Shown one piece after another: positions 9,238-19,024 of a stretch of 64,000 nt of DNA (position 1 is its first letter; each line of letters begins with the position of its first letter). Source of the DNA: JAJYKC01 sp963823105. GTDB taxonomy: Bacteria > Acidobacteriota > Terriglobia > Bryobacterales > Bryobacteraceae. The stretch is taken from the NCBI GenBank assembly GCA_963823105.1, contig CAWGKC010000004.1:608010-672009 (forward strand). The letters run 5' to 3'. The notes under the pieces were generated by a model. That model was not told where the DNA came from. It worked only from the letters and a program-made list of their open reading frames with translations, and did not search any database. The position numbers and the translations under genes were made by a program.

Positions 9238-10882
9238 GTTTCCAAGCCGGGCGGGGGTAGCCTTTGGCCAGCAGCGCCTCGATCTGCGCGTCCTGTCCGT
9301 AAATGTCCTCGAAGAACCGCGCCTCGCCGCCCTCCAAAACCACCGCCGTGACGTACACGATTAATACCGGAATCGGTTTTTCAAGCGTCACCTGAATCGT
9401 ATCCGTTCCGTGCATGGCGCTCGCGATGCGCTCCGGTGTCCACTCAGGCTTGTCGCGGAGCACCCAGGCCGCCAGCGCCTCGGGATGCTCCACGCGAATG
9501 CAGCCGTGGCTGAAATCGCGCCGGGATTTCGAAAACAACTCCGTCGCCGGCGTGCCATGCAAGTAGACGCTATGCTCGTTCGGAAACACGAATTTCACTA
9601 GTCCCAGCGCATTCTTATCGCCGGGGGTCTGCCGGATCCGCAGTTTCCCGGAACGAAGCAGCCCTAACGTTGCGCCGTCTACGACGCCCTTCGTGACCAC
9701 CTTGTCCTGAAGCGTGACCACTTCGAAGCCGTTCCGGGCGAGGTAGGCCGGGTCCCGGTCGAGCTTAGGCATCAGCTCCGCGCGTTGAATGCTCAGTGGC
9801 ACATTCCAATAAGGACGAAAAATCGCGTACTTCATCTCCGAAGCGAATACCGGAGTCTGATGGCCGTACGCCCTGCCCACCACCACCTTCATTGCGAGCT
9901 CGGTTGTGTACAAGCCACTGGCGGCGCGCAGTTCGAACTCCGGGATGTTCACGACGATCGGCGGCCGCGAGAATCCGTGCGGAACCCAGCGCCACCGCTC
10001 CAGCGTCAACTGCAATTGACGGACGCGGAAAGTCAATGGCGTGTTGAGTTGGGCCAGCGTCGCCTTGCCCAGCCGTCCGTCCGGGTCCAGTCCGTGACGC
10101 ATCTGGAAGCGCTTCACGGCGTCGATAAGCGGTTCTTCGTATCCATTCGACTCCGGCGAAACGCCCGCATCCGCGGAGAGGTCACCCACCCGCCGCAGCC
10201 GGCTGGCAAGTTGCGCCACCGCCGGATACGAACCCCCCGGCTCGATCGGTTTCTTCGGCACGGGCAGCGAACCAACATTCTCCTCGCGCGCCATCGCGAT
10301 GTACCGCTGCAACGCCTCTTCCGTCCGCCGGTATCCTTGATAGGGCGGCTCGACTCCTTGAAGCACCGCCTTCACGTCCGCCGCGTTCATCACACGCCGG
10401 CGTATGAAACCGGGAAGGTCGTCCTTCTCGCCGTCCAGGTCGAACCCGGCGTGGAATAATCCGGGATTGACTCTTCCCAGATGTAGGTCGGAAAGATAGC
10501 GCATCAGCGTGACGGTCACCGCCAAATCGAACCGGGCGAGACCGTCGCCGTTCAGGTTTGCCAAACGATCCGCCCATCGCGAACCGTCGTAATCTTCCGC
10601 CTCGAGCCCCTTGGAATCGGCGTCCTCGAACGCGCCGATAACGGCCCGCGCCTGGTCCGTCGCCTGGCCGGCGCGCGTCCAAGCGAGTGAGTAACCGGTG
10701 GGTTGGTAGAAACTCTGGAGCCGAGACCTATAGTCTGAAAAATCCGGCCATCGCAGGCTGGATAAACCTCCCGACGCCACGAGGCCGCATAACGTGGAAG
10801 CATCATCGCGCGGGGCCGTCTCCGGACGCGCCGGCGCCGGCGCAGCGGAAAGCGCAAGTAAGAGAATCAAAGTGCCGCTCAC
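9200..10882 (-). CDS. YcbB/LdtD-like L,D-transpeptidase
   Basis: A periplasmic enzyme that makes 3-3 peptidoglycan cross-links. From the GTG at 10882 it is 560 residues with a signal peptide (SGTLILLLALSAAPAPA). The frame is open further upstream, but that part covers the divergent stress-protein gene and lacks protein-like character. Domains in order: an N-terminal LdtD-type scaffold (LRYLSDLHLGRVNP-like), a peptidoglycan-binding domain (AVKRFQMRHGLDPDGRLGKATL), and a YkuD catalytic domain with His in YLHGTP and Cys461 in FSHGCIRVEHPEAL. The C-terminal IYGQD and LLAKGY stretch is also seen in the family. It converges on and overlaps the DUF882 peptidase gene. Confidence 0.9.
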   Translation of the reverse strand: MSGTLILLLALSAAPAPARPETAPRDDASTLCGLVASGGLSSLRWPDFSDYRSRLQSFYQPTGYSLAWTRAGQATDQARAVIGAFEDADSKGLEAEDYDGSRWADRLANLNGDGLARFDLAVTVTLMRYLSDLHLGRVNPGLFHAGFDLDGEKDDLPGFIRRRVMNAADVKAVLQGVEPPYQGYRRTEEALQRYIAMAREENVGSLPVPKKPIEPGGSYPAVAQLASRLRRVGDLSADAGVSPESNGYEEPLIDAVKRFQMRHGLDPDGRLGKATLAQLNTPLTFRVRQLQLTLERWRWVPHGFSRPPIVVNIPEFELRAASGLYTTELAMKVVVGRAYGHQTPVFASEMKYAIFRPYWNVPLSIQRAELMPKLDRDPAYLARNGFEVVTLQDKVVTKGVVDGATLGLLRSGKLRIRQTPGDKNALGLVKFVFPNEHSVYLHGTPATELFSKSRRDFSHGCIRVEHPEALAAWVLRDKPEWTPERIASAMHGTDTIQVTLEKPIPVLIVYVTAVVLEGGEARFFEDIYGQDAQIEALLAKGYPRPAWKPTSGAPARHRHE

Positions 10883-10990
10883 ATGGATCGCTCGAAGATG
10901 AATCGAGCACTCCGGGCTCCAATCGCGGCTCCGTCCCGAAGGGATCTCCGAAGGAGGAAGGTTGGCCGCAGAAATGCACCACTTCTGAAT

Positions 10991-11968
10991 GTGAAAGTCC
11001 TCATTGCCACCGACGGTTCCAAAGACGCCACAGCGGGGCTGCGAACTGCAATTCGCCTTTTGAACCCCCTGGGCCGCAACTTGGATCTGCTTTGCGTGGC
11101 TCCTCGTTTCCCCAAAAGCGCAATGGGTGCGGCTCGCACCGCCAGACTCGGTAAGGAAAGGCTCGCGCCGCACTCCGCCGCTTCGGGCGAATTCCCCGAA
11201 AAGAATCGAGCCATGCGCCGCAGAGAAGACTATGAGCGGCGCATATTGAGTGAAACCACGCAGATCCTCGAACAAGCGAGAGCCACCGTCGGCGGCGGCC
11301 CAGGAGAGATAAACCTCCTCACGGAGATTGGTTCTCCGTCGGCGGCGATCGCCGGCCGGTCGGCGGGCTACGATCTAACGGTGATCGGTTCCGGCGGATG
11401 GCGCGGGACGGGAAATGGCGGCCTCGGCCCCGCGGCAAGCCGCGTCGTCGAGCACGCTCAGGCGCCGGTCTTGGTGGCCAGGGAACTCCGGAGCGAAGGA
11501 GGCGTCCGCGTGCTCATCGCGGCCGACGGGTCCACGGCCTCTTTGCACGCCATCGAAACTCTGCGCGCCCTGTTCGATCTCCGGGGAGCGGAAGTCTGCA
11601 TTATGCACGTGGCCGAAACCCCGTGGATCCAGTTCGGGCTGGAGGAGGACTGGGTCACTTACTCGGAGGAGGCCCAGGACGAGAGCGAAGCGGGCGCTTT
11701 GGAGAAAGAACTGGTTAGGGAAGCGGAGGCGGTGGTTGAACAAGCCCGCGATCTGCTGCAAATCGGCAGTCTTTCCATTACGACCCGGATCGACGAAGGG
11801 AATCCGGCCAACGAGGTTCTGAGCGAGGCCGACCGCGGGCAGTACGACCTCATTGTCACCGGCGCAACCGGCGTTCGCGATCTGAAGCACACGATGCTTG
11901 GCAGCGTGTCGGCGAAGATCGCCTCATGCGCTCCTTGCTCGGTGTTGATCGTTCGAGAGCGCGAATAA
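10991..11968 (+). CDS. Tandem universal stress protein (two Usp domains)
   Basis: A 325-residue protein with two UspA folds. Domain 1 runs from VKVLIATDGS and contains the ATP-loop motif GSGGWRGTGNGG before a VVEHAQAPVLVAR end. Domain 2 runs from RVLIAADGSTASL and ends with TGATGVRDLKHTMLGSVSAKI and CSVLIV. Both carry the glycine-rich loop expected of ATP-binding Usp proteins. The GTG at 10991 starts at the first beta strand; upstream codons are shared with the divergent transpeptidase start. It is 12 bases from the next gene, a CBS-domain protein, so both may sense adenine nucleotides under stress. Confidence 0.9.
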   Translation: MKVLIATDGSKDATAGLRTAIRLLNPLGRNLDLLCVAPRFPKSAMGAARTARLGKERLAPHSAASGEFPEKNRAMRRREDYERRILSETTQILEQARATVGGGPGEINLLTEIGSPSAAIAGRSAGYDLTVIGSGGWRGTGNGGLGPAASRVVEHAQAPVLVARELRSEGGVRVLIAADGSTASLHAIETLRALFDLRGAEVCIMHVAETPWIQFGLEEDWVTYSEEAQDESEAGALEKELVREAEAVVEQARDLLQIGSLSITTRIDEGNPANEVLSEADRGQYDLIVTGATGVRDLKHTMLGSVSAKIASCAPCSVLIVRERE

Positions 11969-11980
11969 CGGGAGGTATCT

Positions 11981-12454
11981 ATGAAAGTTCAAGACATGAT
12001 GAGGAAGTCCCCGAAGTACTGCGATCCAAGCGCCAACCTCGCCGCGGTTACTGAAATGTTGTGGTCCTGCGGCGGCGGCGCCCTGCCCGTGACCGGTCCG
12101 AACGGAACCATCCAAGGCATCGTCACCGATCGCGATATTTGTGTCGCGCTCGGAACGAGAAACCTGCGTCCTTCCGAGGTAACGGCCGGGCAGGCGATGT
12201 CTCGCAACGTGGCAATCTGCAAGGCGAGCGATGACATTCACACCGCGTTGAAGATCATGCGGACGAGGAAGGTGCGGCGGCTTCCCGTAACCGGCGATGC
12301 GGGAAAACTGGAGGGGCTTCTTTGCCTGAGCGACCTGGTTCTGAACGCCCGGCACGATGATGGAAGCGGCCCGGAGCTTTCCTATGAGGACGTCATGGGC
12401 ACGCTCAAGGCGATCTACTGGCGCCACGTCGCCGCGGTCGCCACGGCGCGTTAA
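11981..12454 (+). CDS. CBS-domain pair protein
   Basis: A 157-residue cytoplasmic protein made of two CBS motifs. The first covers MKVQDMMRKSPKYC to GIVTDRDIC, and the second covers AGQAMSRNVAIC to LLCLSDLVLNA. CBS pairs bind adenosine nucleotides and regulate partners or act alone. A good ribosome site (GGGAGG) sits just before the ATG. It is co-directional with the universal stress protein 12 bases upstream. The C-terminal 35 residues have no recognised domain. The target is unknown. Confidence 0.88.
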   Translation: MKVQDMMRKSPKYCDPSANLAAVTEMLWSCGGGALPVTGPNGTIQGIVTDRDICVALGTRNLRPSEVTAGQAMSRNVAICKASDDIHTALKIMRTRKVRRLPVTGDAGKLEGLLCLSDLVLNARHDDGSGPELSYEDVMGTLKAIYWRHVAAVATAR

Positions 12455-12822
12455 TGCTTTTTGACGATTAGGAGGCGCCGGCGGAAATCGTCGCACGGGC
12501 CGTTCCCCCGCGCGCGGCGGGCGGCCTTTAATCCAACTTTCGCACTCTGGCGAAAGCCGCGGCGGTCGCCGCAGCGGCGTATGAATGGGACCAGTCTCGC
12601 CGGGCGCCAACGGAGTTTGAGACGGTCGCCGGTGCGGACCGATCATATTTCGTCGCGGATCGCATGGCTGCGTCATATCGCGCAATTGTGCGACCAGACG
12701 CACCGATTGTCATGCTCGCCGCGTCTAAATGCAACTTTAACCGCGCTCCCACCGCGTTTAAATGGGTATATTTATGATTCATTTGGACTGAGTTTGTATG
12801 GCCATTCGAATGCTGCACTGCG
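12455..12822 (+). other. Intergenic region upstream of the electron-transfer operon
   Basis: No convincing gene is seen in these 368 bases. The last 110 bases are clearly AT-richer than the surroundings and probably hold the promoter of the 12.8-23.1 kb operon. A 13-base near-direct repeat (CCGCGTCTAAATG at 12719-12731 and CCGCGTTTAAATG at 12752-12764) recurs 33 bases apart, about three helical turns, as expected for a tandem activator or repressor site. A weak GG-N10-GC sigma-54-like element lies at 12799-12814, but it is too close to the first ATG to be convincing. No clear -35/-10 pair was found. Confidence 0.4.
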
Positions 12823-14497
12823 ATGCCGATGATTCAAAACCGGCGAACTCCGGCAATGCTCAGGCTTTTCCGAACTTTAATTCCCAGCGTCGTGGTTGGA
12901 GCCGCAATACTCACTCTGCTCTATCCGCCCAAGAGTTACGCGATTCCACCTTTCGCGCGAAAATATCAAACTTCGTGCCAGACCTGCCACATCGATTTCC
13001 CCAAGCTGAACGATTTCGGCAAGGCGTTCAAAGACGCCGGATTCAAGTTTCCCGCCGACGACGAAACCTACCTTAAAGAACCGCCCGTGATGCTCGGCGC
13101 TCCGGCGAACAAAGAAACGTTTCCCGGGTCGATATGGCCGGGAACGATGCCCGGTATGCCCCCGATCGGCCTTCGCTACAACCAGTTCTTTCAATTCACG
13201 TCGTCGAATCGAAACCGGTTCAATTCGCTTGCGCCCACGGGCACCGCCCCAGGGGTGATTCCGGCGACGGACTTCCAAGCCGGGTTCTTCAGCATTTTCA
13301 CCGCCGGTAACTTCGGCGACGACATCGCGTTCTGGGTAGACGACGATCTCAGCGTCGCCGGCGAAAACGGCGCGGGCGGATTGGGAGACGCGTATCTGAA
13401 GTTCGTCAACCTCGGCCGCTTGATGAAAATGCCGAAGGACTCGCTTTCGCTCCGCGCCGGCCAGTTCGAGCTGGACCTGCCCTTCACCCAGGCGCGCACG
13501 ATCAATCTCAGTCCTTACGATATCTACCAGCAGGCCAACATCGGCGCCGCCCTCCCTGGCGCGAGCCAGCAGAATGTCAACAATCAGTCCGCGTTCGCTA
13601 ATGCGGCGCGGGGCATCGAGGTCAGTGGCGGCCATCTTTACGGCGGCTATCATTATTCGGTCGCCATTTTCGATCAAAACACCACCGGAATCTCGCAGGC
13701 GGCCAATACATTCCCGTATGTTCCTTCGGCGACGGCAAGCGCCGGCGGCGGAGTCGGCTTCAGTTCCGATTCCAATCTGAAGAACGTCTATGCCCGCGCC
13801 TCCTACCGCTTCAATCTCGAGAGCGATCCCAAGAGCCGGCACGACATTCAAGCGGCCGGCACGACCGGACCTCACGATCACACCTATCTGAACCTCGGCT
13901 CTTTCTACATGTACGGCGACTCCCTCCAGCTTCTGCCCGGAGCGACGATAGGCAATCTGAACGCGGTCCTTAACAACCGCGAGCCGTACTACCGCGTAGG
14001 CGGCGACTTCAGCTTCAACTACCGGACTTTCAACGTATTCGGCCTTTACATGTACGGGCACGATTCCAACATGCTGCCCGTGGATTCGACCGGCGCTCTG
14101 ATCCCACTGCCGTTGACTTCGACCAGCGCCACGGCCGCCTCGTTCGTGTCGGGCGTTCCCGCTACATTCAGCGGAGGCTTCGTCGAGGCCGATTATCTGG
14201 TGCGGCCATGGATCATGACCATCATGCGCTGGGACCAGGTCAACTCGTCCGCCGATCGCATCAATGGCTTGACGTTTGCGACAAACACGCCCTTTTTCGC
14301 GCCCTACGACACCAGCCGGAACCGGTTTACTCCCGGCATCCAGTTCCTGATTCGCCCCAACATCAAGGCTTCCTTCGAATACCAGATCCGGCCCAGGCAG
14401 TTTGTAACTCTGGCCAGCTCTGCCAACGGCGCGCTGGTCGGCGACGAATCCGTTCCGGGTGAATACGGCGCTGGTAGCGCTCGAGTTTGTGTACTGA
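12823..14497 (+). CDS. Cyc2-like monohaem cytochrome-porin fusion (frameshift near C-terminus)
   Basis: About 557 residues after bridging a one-base frameshift. A signal peptide (GAAILTLLYPPKSYA) leads into PPFARKYQTSCQTCHIDFP, a single CxxCH site (Cys52, Cys55, His56) followed by KLNDFGKAFKDAGF. This FAR-x-CxxCH-PxLNxFGxxFK pattern is that of Cyc2-type outer-membrane cytochromes. The remaining ~480 residues are alternating polar/aromatic strands typical of a beta-barrel porin. The uncorrected frame ends in unrelated residues at 14517. Dropping one G from the run at 14457-14459 gives VNTALVALEFVY and a stop at 14495-14497, a classic porin C-terminal strand with a terminal aromatic. Cyc2 proteins oxidise Fe(II) outside the cell; here iron oxidation is only a hypothesis. 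ATG codons at 12829 or 12856 are alternative starts. Confidence 0.75.
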
Positions 14498-14523
14498 TTT
14501 CCACGAGAGGAACTTAACGATCG

Positions 14524-15114
14524 ATGAAACAATCCATTCAATGCTTTTTGTTTGTGTCCGCCGCCATTCTGGCGGGCGCGGACGGACTTCGCGCCGGTGT
14601 CATTTCCGGCTCCGTCAACCCAGCCAAGGCCGACTCCGTCGTCTATGTCGAAGCGATTGCGGGCAAGACCTTCCCGGCGCCCGCCAAGCCGTTCGTCATG
14701 GACCAGAAATCTCTGCTCTTTCAACCCCACGTGATGGCCGTGCCGGTGGGAGCGACCGTGCAATTCCTGAATAGCGATAAAGTGCAGCACAACATCTTCT
14801 GGCCCTCGATCAGTGGAAATAAAAAGAGAAGCCACAACATGGGAACATGGCCCACCGGAGAAGAGCGCGCGTTCAAATACGATACTCCTGGCGTGGTGCC
14901 GCTGCTGTGTAACGTGCATCCCGAGATGTCGGGATATATCGTCGTGTCGCCGACTCCCTATTACGCCCTGACGGATGCCTCGGGCAATTTCAAGATCGCC
15001 GACATCCCCGATGGCGCCTACACGGTTTCGGCGTGGCACGAGGGCATGAAAATCCAATCCAAGCCGGTCACCGTTTCCGGCACGGCGACGGTGGAATTCA
15101 CTTTGGCCAAGTAG
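14524..15114 (+). CDS. Exported cupredoxin with carboxypeptidase-regulatory-like tail
   Basis: A 196-residue periplasmic protein. A signal peptide is followed by a plastocyanin-like domain with the full type 1 copper set His89 (KVQHN), Cys129, His132 and Met135 (LLCNVHPEM). The last 60 residues (ALTDASGNFKIADIPDGAYTV) resemble a carboxypeptidase-regulatory/transthyretin-like fold. GAGAGGAAC stands before the ATG as ribosome site. It follows the Cyc2-like gene by 26 bases once that gene's frame is corrected. A copper protein beside an outer-membrane cytochrome recalls rusticyanin in acidophilic iron oxidisers, but this family is different and its partner is unproven. Confidence 0.85.
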   Translation: MKQSIQCFLFVSAAILAGADGLRAGVISGSVNPAKADSVVYVEAIAGKTFPAPAKPFVMDQKSLLFQPHVMAVPVGATVQFLNSDKVQHNIFWPSISGNKKRSHNMGTWPTGEERAFKYDTPGVVPLLCNVHPEMSGYIVVSPTPYYALTDASGNFKIADIPDGAYTVSAWHEGMKIQSKPVTVSGTATVEFTLAK

Positions 15115-15139
15115 CGGTTGCGAACTAGCGGCGATCCTC

Positions 15140-17074
15140 ATGCTCGAACGGCTAAGAGACAAGCGAGTCGATCGCGAGTGGCTCCAGACGAACTTCCCGT
15201 GCATGATGGCATGCCCGGCCGGCACGAACGCGGGCCGCTACGTTTCCCTCATCGCCGAAGGTCGCTTCGAGGAGGCGTACCGCTACGCGCGCGATCCCAA
15301 CCCGATGGCCAGCGTCTGCGGCCGGGTGTGCGCGCATCCCTGCGAAACCGCGTGCCGCCGCGGCGCCATCGACCGGCCCATCTCGATCCGGGCCTTGAAA
15401 CGCTTTCTCACGGAACGCTACGGTCCGGAGTCGCGCCATCCTCTCGAAGCGAAGAAGTGTAGCGTTCCCAAGCTGCCGTACAAGATCGCCATCGTCGGCA
15501 GCGGTCCCGTCGGCTTGTCGGCGGCGCAGGACCTGGCGCTGATGGGTTATTCCATCACCATCTTCGAAGCCGCGCAGGTCGCCGGCGGCATGCTTCATCT
15601 TGGCATTCCCGAGTATCGCCTTCCGCGCGGCGTGGTCGAAGCGCAGATTCGCGAAATTCTCGAAGCCGGAGACGTTACGCTGAAGCTGAATACGGCCGCG
15701 GGCCGCGATTTCACCATCGCCGAATTGCGCGAGCGCGGTTTTGACGCCGTCGTGCTCGCGGTCGGTGCGCATCGCAGCCGCGACCTCTCCATCCCCGGCG
15801 TCGATTTGGACGGCGTCCATAAAGGGATCGAGTTTCTGCTGAACGCGAACCTCGGGTACCGGTTCAGCATCGGCGAAAAGGTGGTAGTAATTGGCGGTGG
15901 AAACGTCGCGATGGACGTGGCCCGCTCCGCCGTTCGCGAAGTTCTGAAGCAGCACCGAAGCGATCTCGAAGGCGCTACGCCCGCCGACGAAAATGTCGCC
16001 GCGGTCGCCGCCCGCGAAATGGTCGACGTGTCCCTCTCGGCGCTCCGCATGGGAGCGCGAGAGGTCGGCATCGTCTGCCTGGAACGGCGCGACGAAATGC
16101 CGGCGGCGTCGGAAGAAATCGAAGAAGCGGAGGTCGAGGGCGTCCATCTATACGACGGGCGAGGCCCCAAACGCGTCCTGGGCCGCGACGGGAAGGTCGT
16201 GGGGCTGGAGACCGTCAAAACGAAATCCGTGTTCGACGCACAGGGGAAGTTCAACCCGTCGTTTGACGAGGGCAGTGAATCGGTAATCGAGTGCGATACG
16301 GTGATTCTGGCGATCGGCCAAGCGCCCCGGCTCGATTTTTTGCGGCCCGAGGACGGGGTCGATATTTCGCCTCGCGGTCTCATCGTGACCGATCGCCAAA
16401 CATTGATGACCAGCGCTCCCGGCGTCTTCGCCGGCGGGGATTGCGTCTTCGGGCCCCGGCTGATCATCGACAGCGTCGGCGACGGCAAGCGCATTGCGAT
16501 TGGAATCGACGAGTATCTCACCGGGCGCGCGCACCCCGTTCCCGAAATCGAAGTGGAAATCCTCACCCACCACAAAATGTTTCCCGATTATATGGAAATC
16601 GGGCGGCAGCCGATTCCCATGCTTCCGGTCGACCGGCGCACCGGCGTCACGGAAGTCGAGTTGATTTACGACGAGGAGTCCGCCATGCGCGAGGGGCGGC
16701 GCTGCCTGCGCTGCTGGATCAATACGGTCTTCGAGGGCAATGAACCGGACGGGTCGCAATGTATTCTGTGCGGCGGCTGCGTCGACGTCTGCCCGGAGAA
16801 TTGCATTCAACTTGTCTCGCTCGACCGGATCGATTTCCCTCCCGCCGTGCTCGAAGAGATTCGCCGCGACAGCGCGATTTTCCATGTAGAGCTCGACGAC
16901 GTCGGCGCCGGGGAACTCGGCGCTATTTCCGGCGCGGCCATGCTCAAGGACGAAACCCGCTGTATCCGGTGCGGGCTTTGCGCGGAGCGATGCCCGGTCA
17001 ATGTCATCACCATGGAAGCCTACTCGATGAAGCTCCGCGAGCCCGAAGCCGCCTTCGCGGCCACGAAAGACTAA
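15140..17074 (+). CDS. GltD-like NAD(P)H:FAD oxidoreductase with two C-terminal ferredoxin domains
   Basis: A 644-residue cytoplasmic flavoprotein. The N-terminal Fe-S domain of glutamate synthase small subunits is present (Cys21, 25, 60, 64, 68, 72). Next comes an FAD site IAIVGSGPVGLSAAQDLAL with AGGMLHLGIPEYRLP, and an NAD(P) site VVIGGGNVAMDVARSA. The C-terminus carries two ferredoxin-type clusters, CILCGGCVDVC and CIRCGLCAERC, after a CLRC pair. No glutamate synthase large subunit is nearby. Instead the next gene, one base later, is a Rieske protein and then cytochrome b. This suggests electron exchange between NAD(P)H or ferredoxin and the quinone/cytochrome complex. Direction and partner are inferred from position only. 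Confidence 0.88.
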   Translation: MLERLRDKRVDREWLQTNFPCMMACPAGTNAGRYVSLIAEGRFEEAYRYARDPNPMASVCGRVCAHPCETACRRGAIDRPISIRALKRFLTERYGPESRHPLEAKKCSVPKLPYKIAIVGSGPVGLSAAQDLALMGYSITIFEAAQVAGGMLHLGIPEYRLPRGVVEAQIREILEAGDVTLKLNTAAGRDFTIAELRERGFDAVVLAVGAHRSRDLSIPGVDLDGVHKGIEFLLNANLGYRFSIGEKVVVIGGGNVAMDVARSAVREVLKQHRSDLEGATPADENVAAVAAREMVDVSLSALRMGAREVGIVCLERRDEMPAASEEIEEAEVEGVHLYDGRGPKRVLGRDGKVVGLETVKTKSVFDAQGKFNPSFDEGSESVIECDTVILAIGQAPRLDFLRPEDGVDISPRGLIVTDRQTLMTSAPGVFAGGDCVFGPRLIIDSVGDGKRIAIGIDEYLTGRAHPVPEIEVEILTHHKMFPDYMEIGRQPIPMLPVDRRTGVTEVELIYDEESAMREGRRCLRCWINTVFEGNEPDGSQCILCGGCVDVCPENCIQLVSLDRIDFPPAVLEEIRRDSAIFHVELDDVGAGELGAISGAAMLKDETRCIRCGLCAERCPVNVITMEAYSMKLREPEAAFAATKD

Positions 17075-17075
17075 T

Positions 17076-17570
17076 ATGCCAGACGACACAAAAAAACCAG
17101 ACAACTGCGGTGGATCGTGCCCGGATTGCAGCCGGCGCAGGTTCGCCAAAATCGGCGTCGGAGCGATCGCCGTCGCCGGCGCCGGCTCGGCCGTGTTCGG
17201 CTACGAGTTCCTCGCGCCGAACGCCTTGTACGAACCCTCGCCCATCGTCGACGCCGGCAAGCCCGATCGCTATCCGCCGGATTCGTTGACGCCCGACACG
17301 CAGAGCGGCATCTACATCGTCCACGGAGCGCAAGGCATTTACACGCTCTCGGCGGTCTGTACGCACCTGGGGTGCCTCACCGCCTGGAAGCCGGAACTCG
17401 GCATCATCGCCTGCCCGTGCCATGGCAGCAAGTTCCATGTCGATGGCGTCCGGTTCGCCGGCCCCGCTCCCCGCCCCCTCCCTTGGCTCAAAACGTGGGT
17501 GGACGACGACGGCAACCTGCAAATCGATCGCTCCGAGCCTCTCGCGCAAAAGCAGTTCGTTAGGATCTGA
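17076..17570 (+). CDS. Rieske [2Fe-2S] protein of a cytochrome bc-type complex
   Basis: A 164-residue protein with both Rieske boxes: Cys95-x-His97-x2-Cys100 (CTHLGC) and Cys113-x2-His116 (CPCHGS), with Cys100 and Cys115 able to form the usual disulfide. A twin-arginine motif SRRRFAKIG precedes the single N-terminal membrane anchor GAIAVAGAGSAVFGY, so export by Tat is expected. Unusually, three extra Cys (Cys11, Cys15, Cys18) sit before the Tat motif, on the cytoplasmic side if the anchor is kept. It starts one base after the flavoprotein gene and ends one base before cytochrome b. Confidence 0.94.
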   Translation: MPDDTKKPDNCGGSCPDCSRRRFAKIGVGAIAVAGAGSAVFGYEFLAPNALYEPSPIVDAGKPDRYPPDSLTPDTQSGIYIVHGAQGIYTLSAVCTHLGCLTAWKPELGIIACPCHGSKFHVDGVRFAGPAPRPLPWLKTWVDDDGNLQIDRSEPLAQKQFVRI

Positions 17571-17571
17571 C

Positions 17572-18319
<748 letters not shown>

Positions 18320-18327
<8 letters not shown>

Positions 18328-19024
18328 GCCAAAGGATTTCCAGGCGTCGCTCGATACCGATAGCCGCCGCACTCCGATTCGCGTCGCGTTCGTAACCCGC
18401 CGCACTTCCCCGCAAGTCCAGGCGCTCGACGACAAAAACGTCATGACCTACCCCGAGGTCCTGTTGCGCGCGGCCGTCGCTGTCGAAGCGCTGCTGCTCG
18501 CAATGGTGCTGCTGTCGCTGTTCTGGGACGCGCCACTCGAAGGCCTGGCCGACGCCATGTTGACGCCGAATCCGGCGAAGGCGCCCTGGTATTTCCTCGG
18601 TCTTCAAGAGCTCCTGCACTATTTCCCGCCGGTCGTCGGAGGCGTCTTGATCCCCACCCTGGTTGTGCTGGCGCTCATCGTGATTCCTTATTTCGGCATC
18701 AACATCCAGGCCGGCGGATTCTGGATCGGGAACCGGGCGAAAAAAATTCGCGTCTTCGCCGCCGTCGTCGCCGTCCTCGCCGCCTTTCTTGTCTGGTTCG
18801 ACGTTTACGCCGTGCTCATCCCCACATTGCTGATCGCCGCGGTGATGTTACTGGCGGCTTTCCCGCCGCCGCAACCCGGCCCGTTCCGGCGATGGCTTTA
18901 CTCCAAGCCCCTTCCGTTCTGGATCATGACCTGGTTTCTGCTGGCCGCGGTCACCTTGACCGTCATCGGGACGTTTTTCCGCGGCGCCGGTTGGGCGTGG
19001 GCCATGCCGTGGGGGATCGAATGA
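18320..19024 (+). CDS. Cytochrome b C-terminal subunit (subunit IV/PetD-like)
   Basis: A 234-residue protein equivalent to PetD, with NPAKAPWYFLGLQELLHYFPP, the conserved segment that includes the PEWY-like quinol-site region (here APWY), followed by several hydrophobic helices. A strong ribosome site GGAGGTGA at 18306-18313 is six bases before the GTG at 18320, and supports this start, which overlaps the previous gene by eight bases. It has more helices than standard PetD (about five predicted), so a C-terminal extension is present. Its stop overlaps the start of the octahaem cytochrome. Confidence 0.9.

Noticed and set aside
9200..11275. Long version of the L,D-transpeptidase starting at 11275
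   Set aside because: The first 130 residues run antisense through the universal stress protein gene and a good signal peptide starts at 10882.
12799..12814. GG-N10-GC element just before the Cyc2-like gene
   Set aside because: Start of transcription would fall at or after the first ATG; mismatches at -12.
12461..12832. Open frames on both strands in the 12.5-12.8 kb gap
   Set aside because: Arg-rich, no ribosome site, no family resemblance; they look like chance frames in GC-rich DNA.
15140..17074. Glutamate synthase small subunit (gltD)
   Set aside because: No large subunit nearby, extra ferredoxin domains, and embedded in a Rieske/cytochrome b operon.
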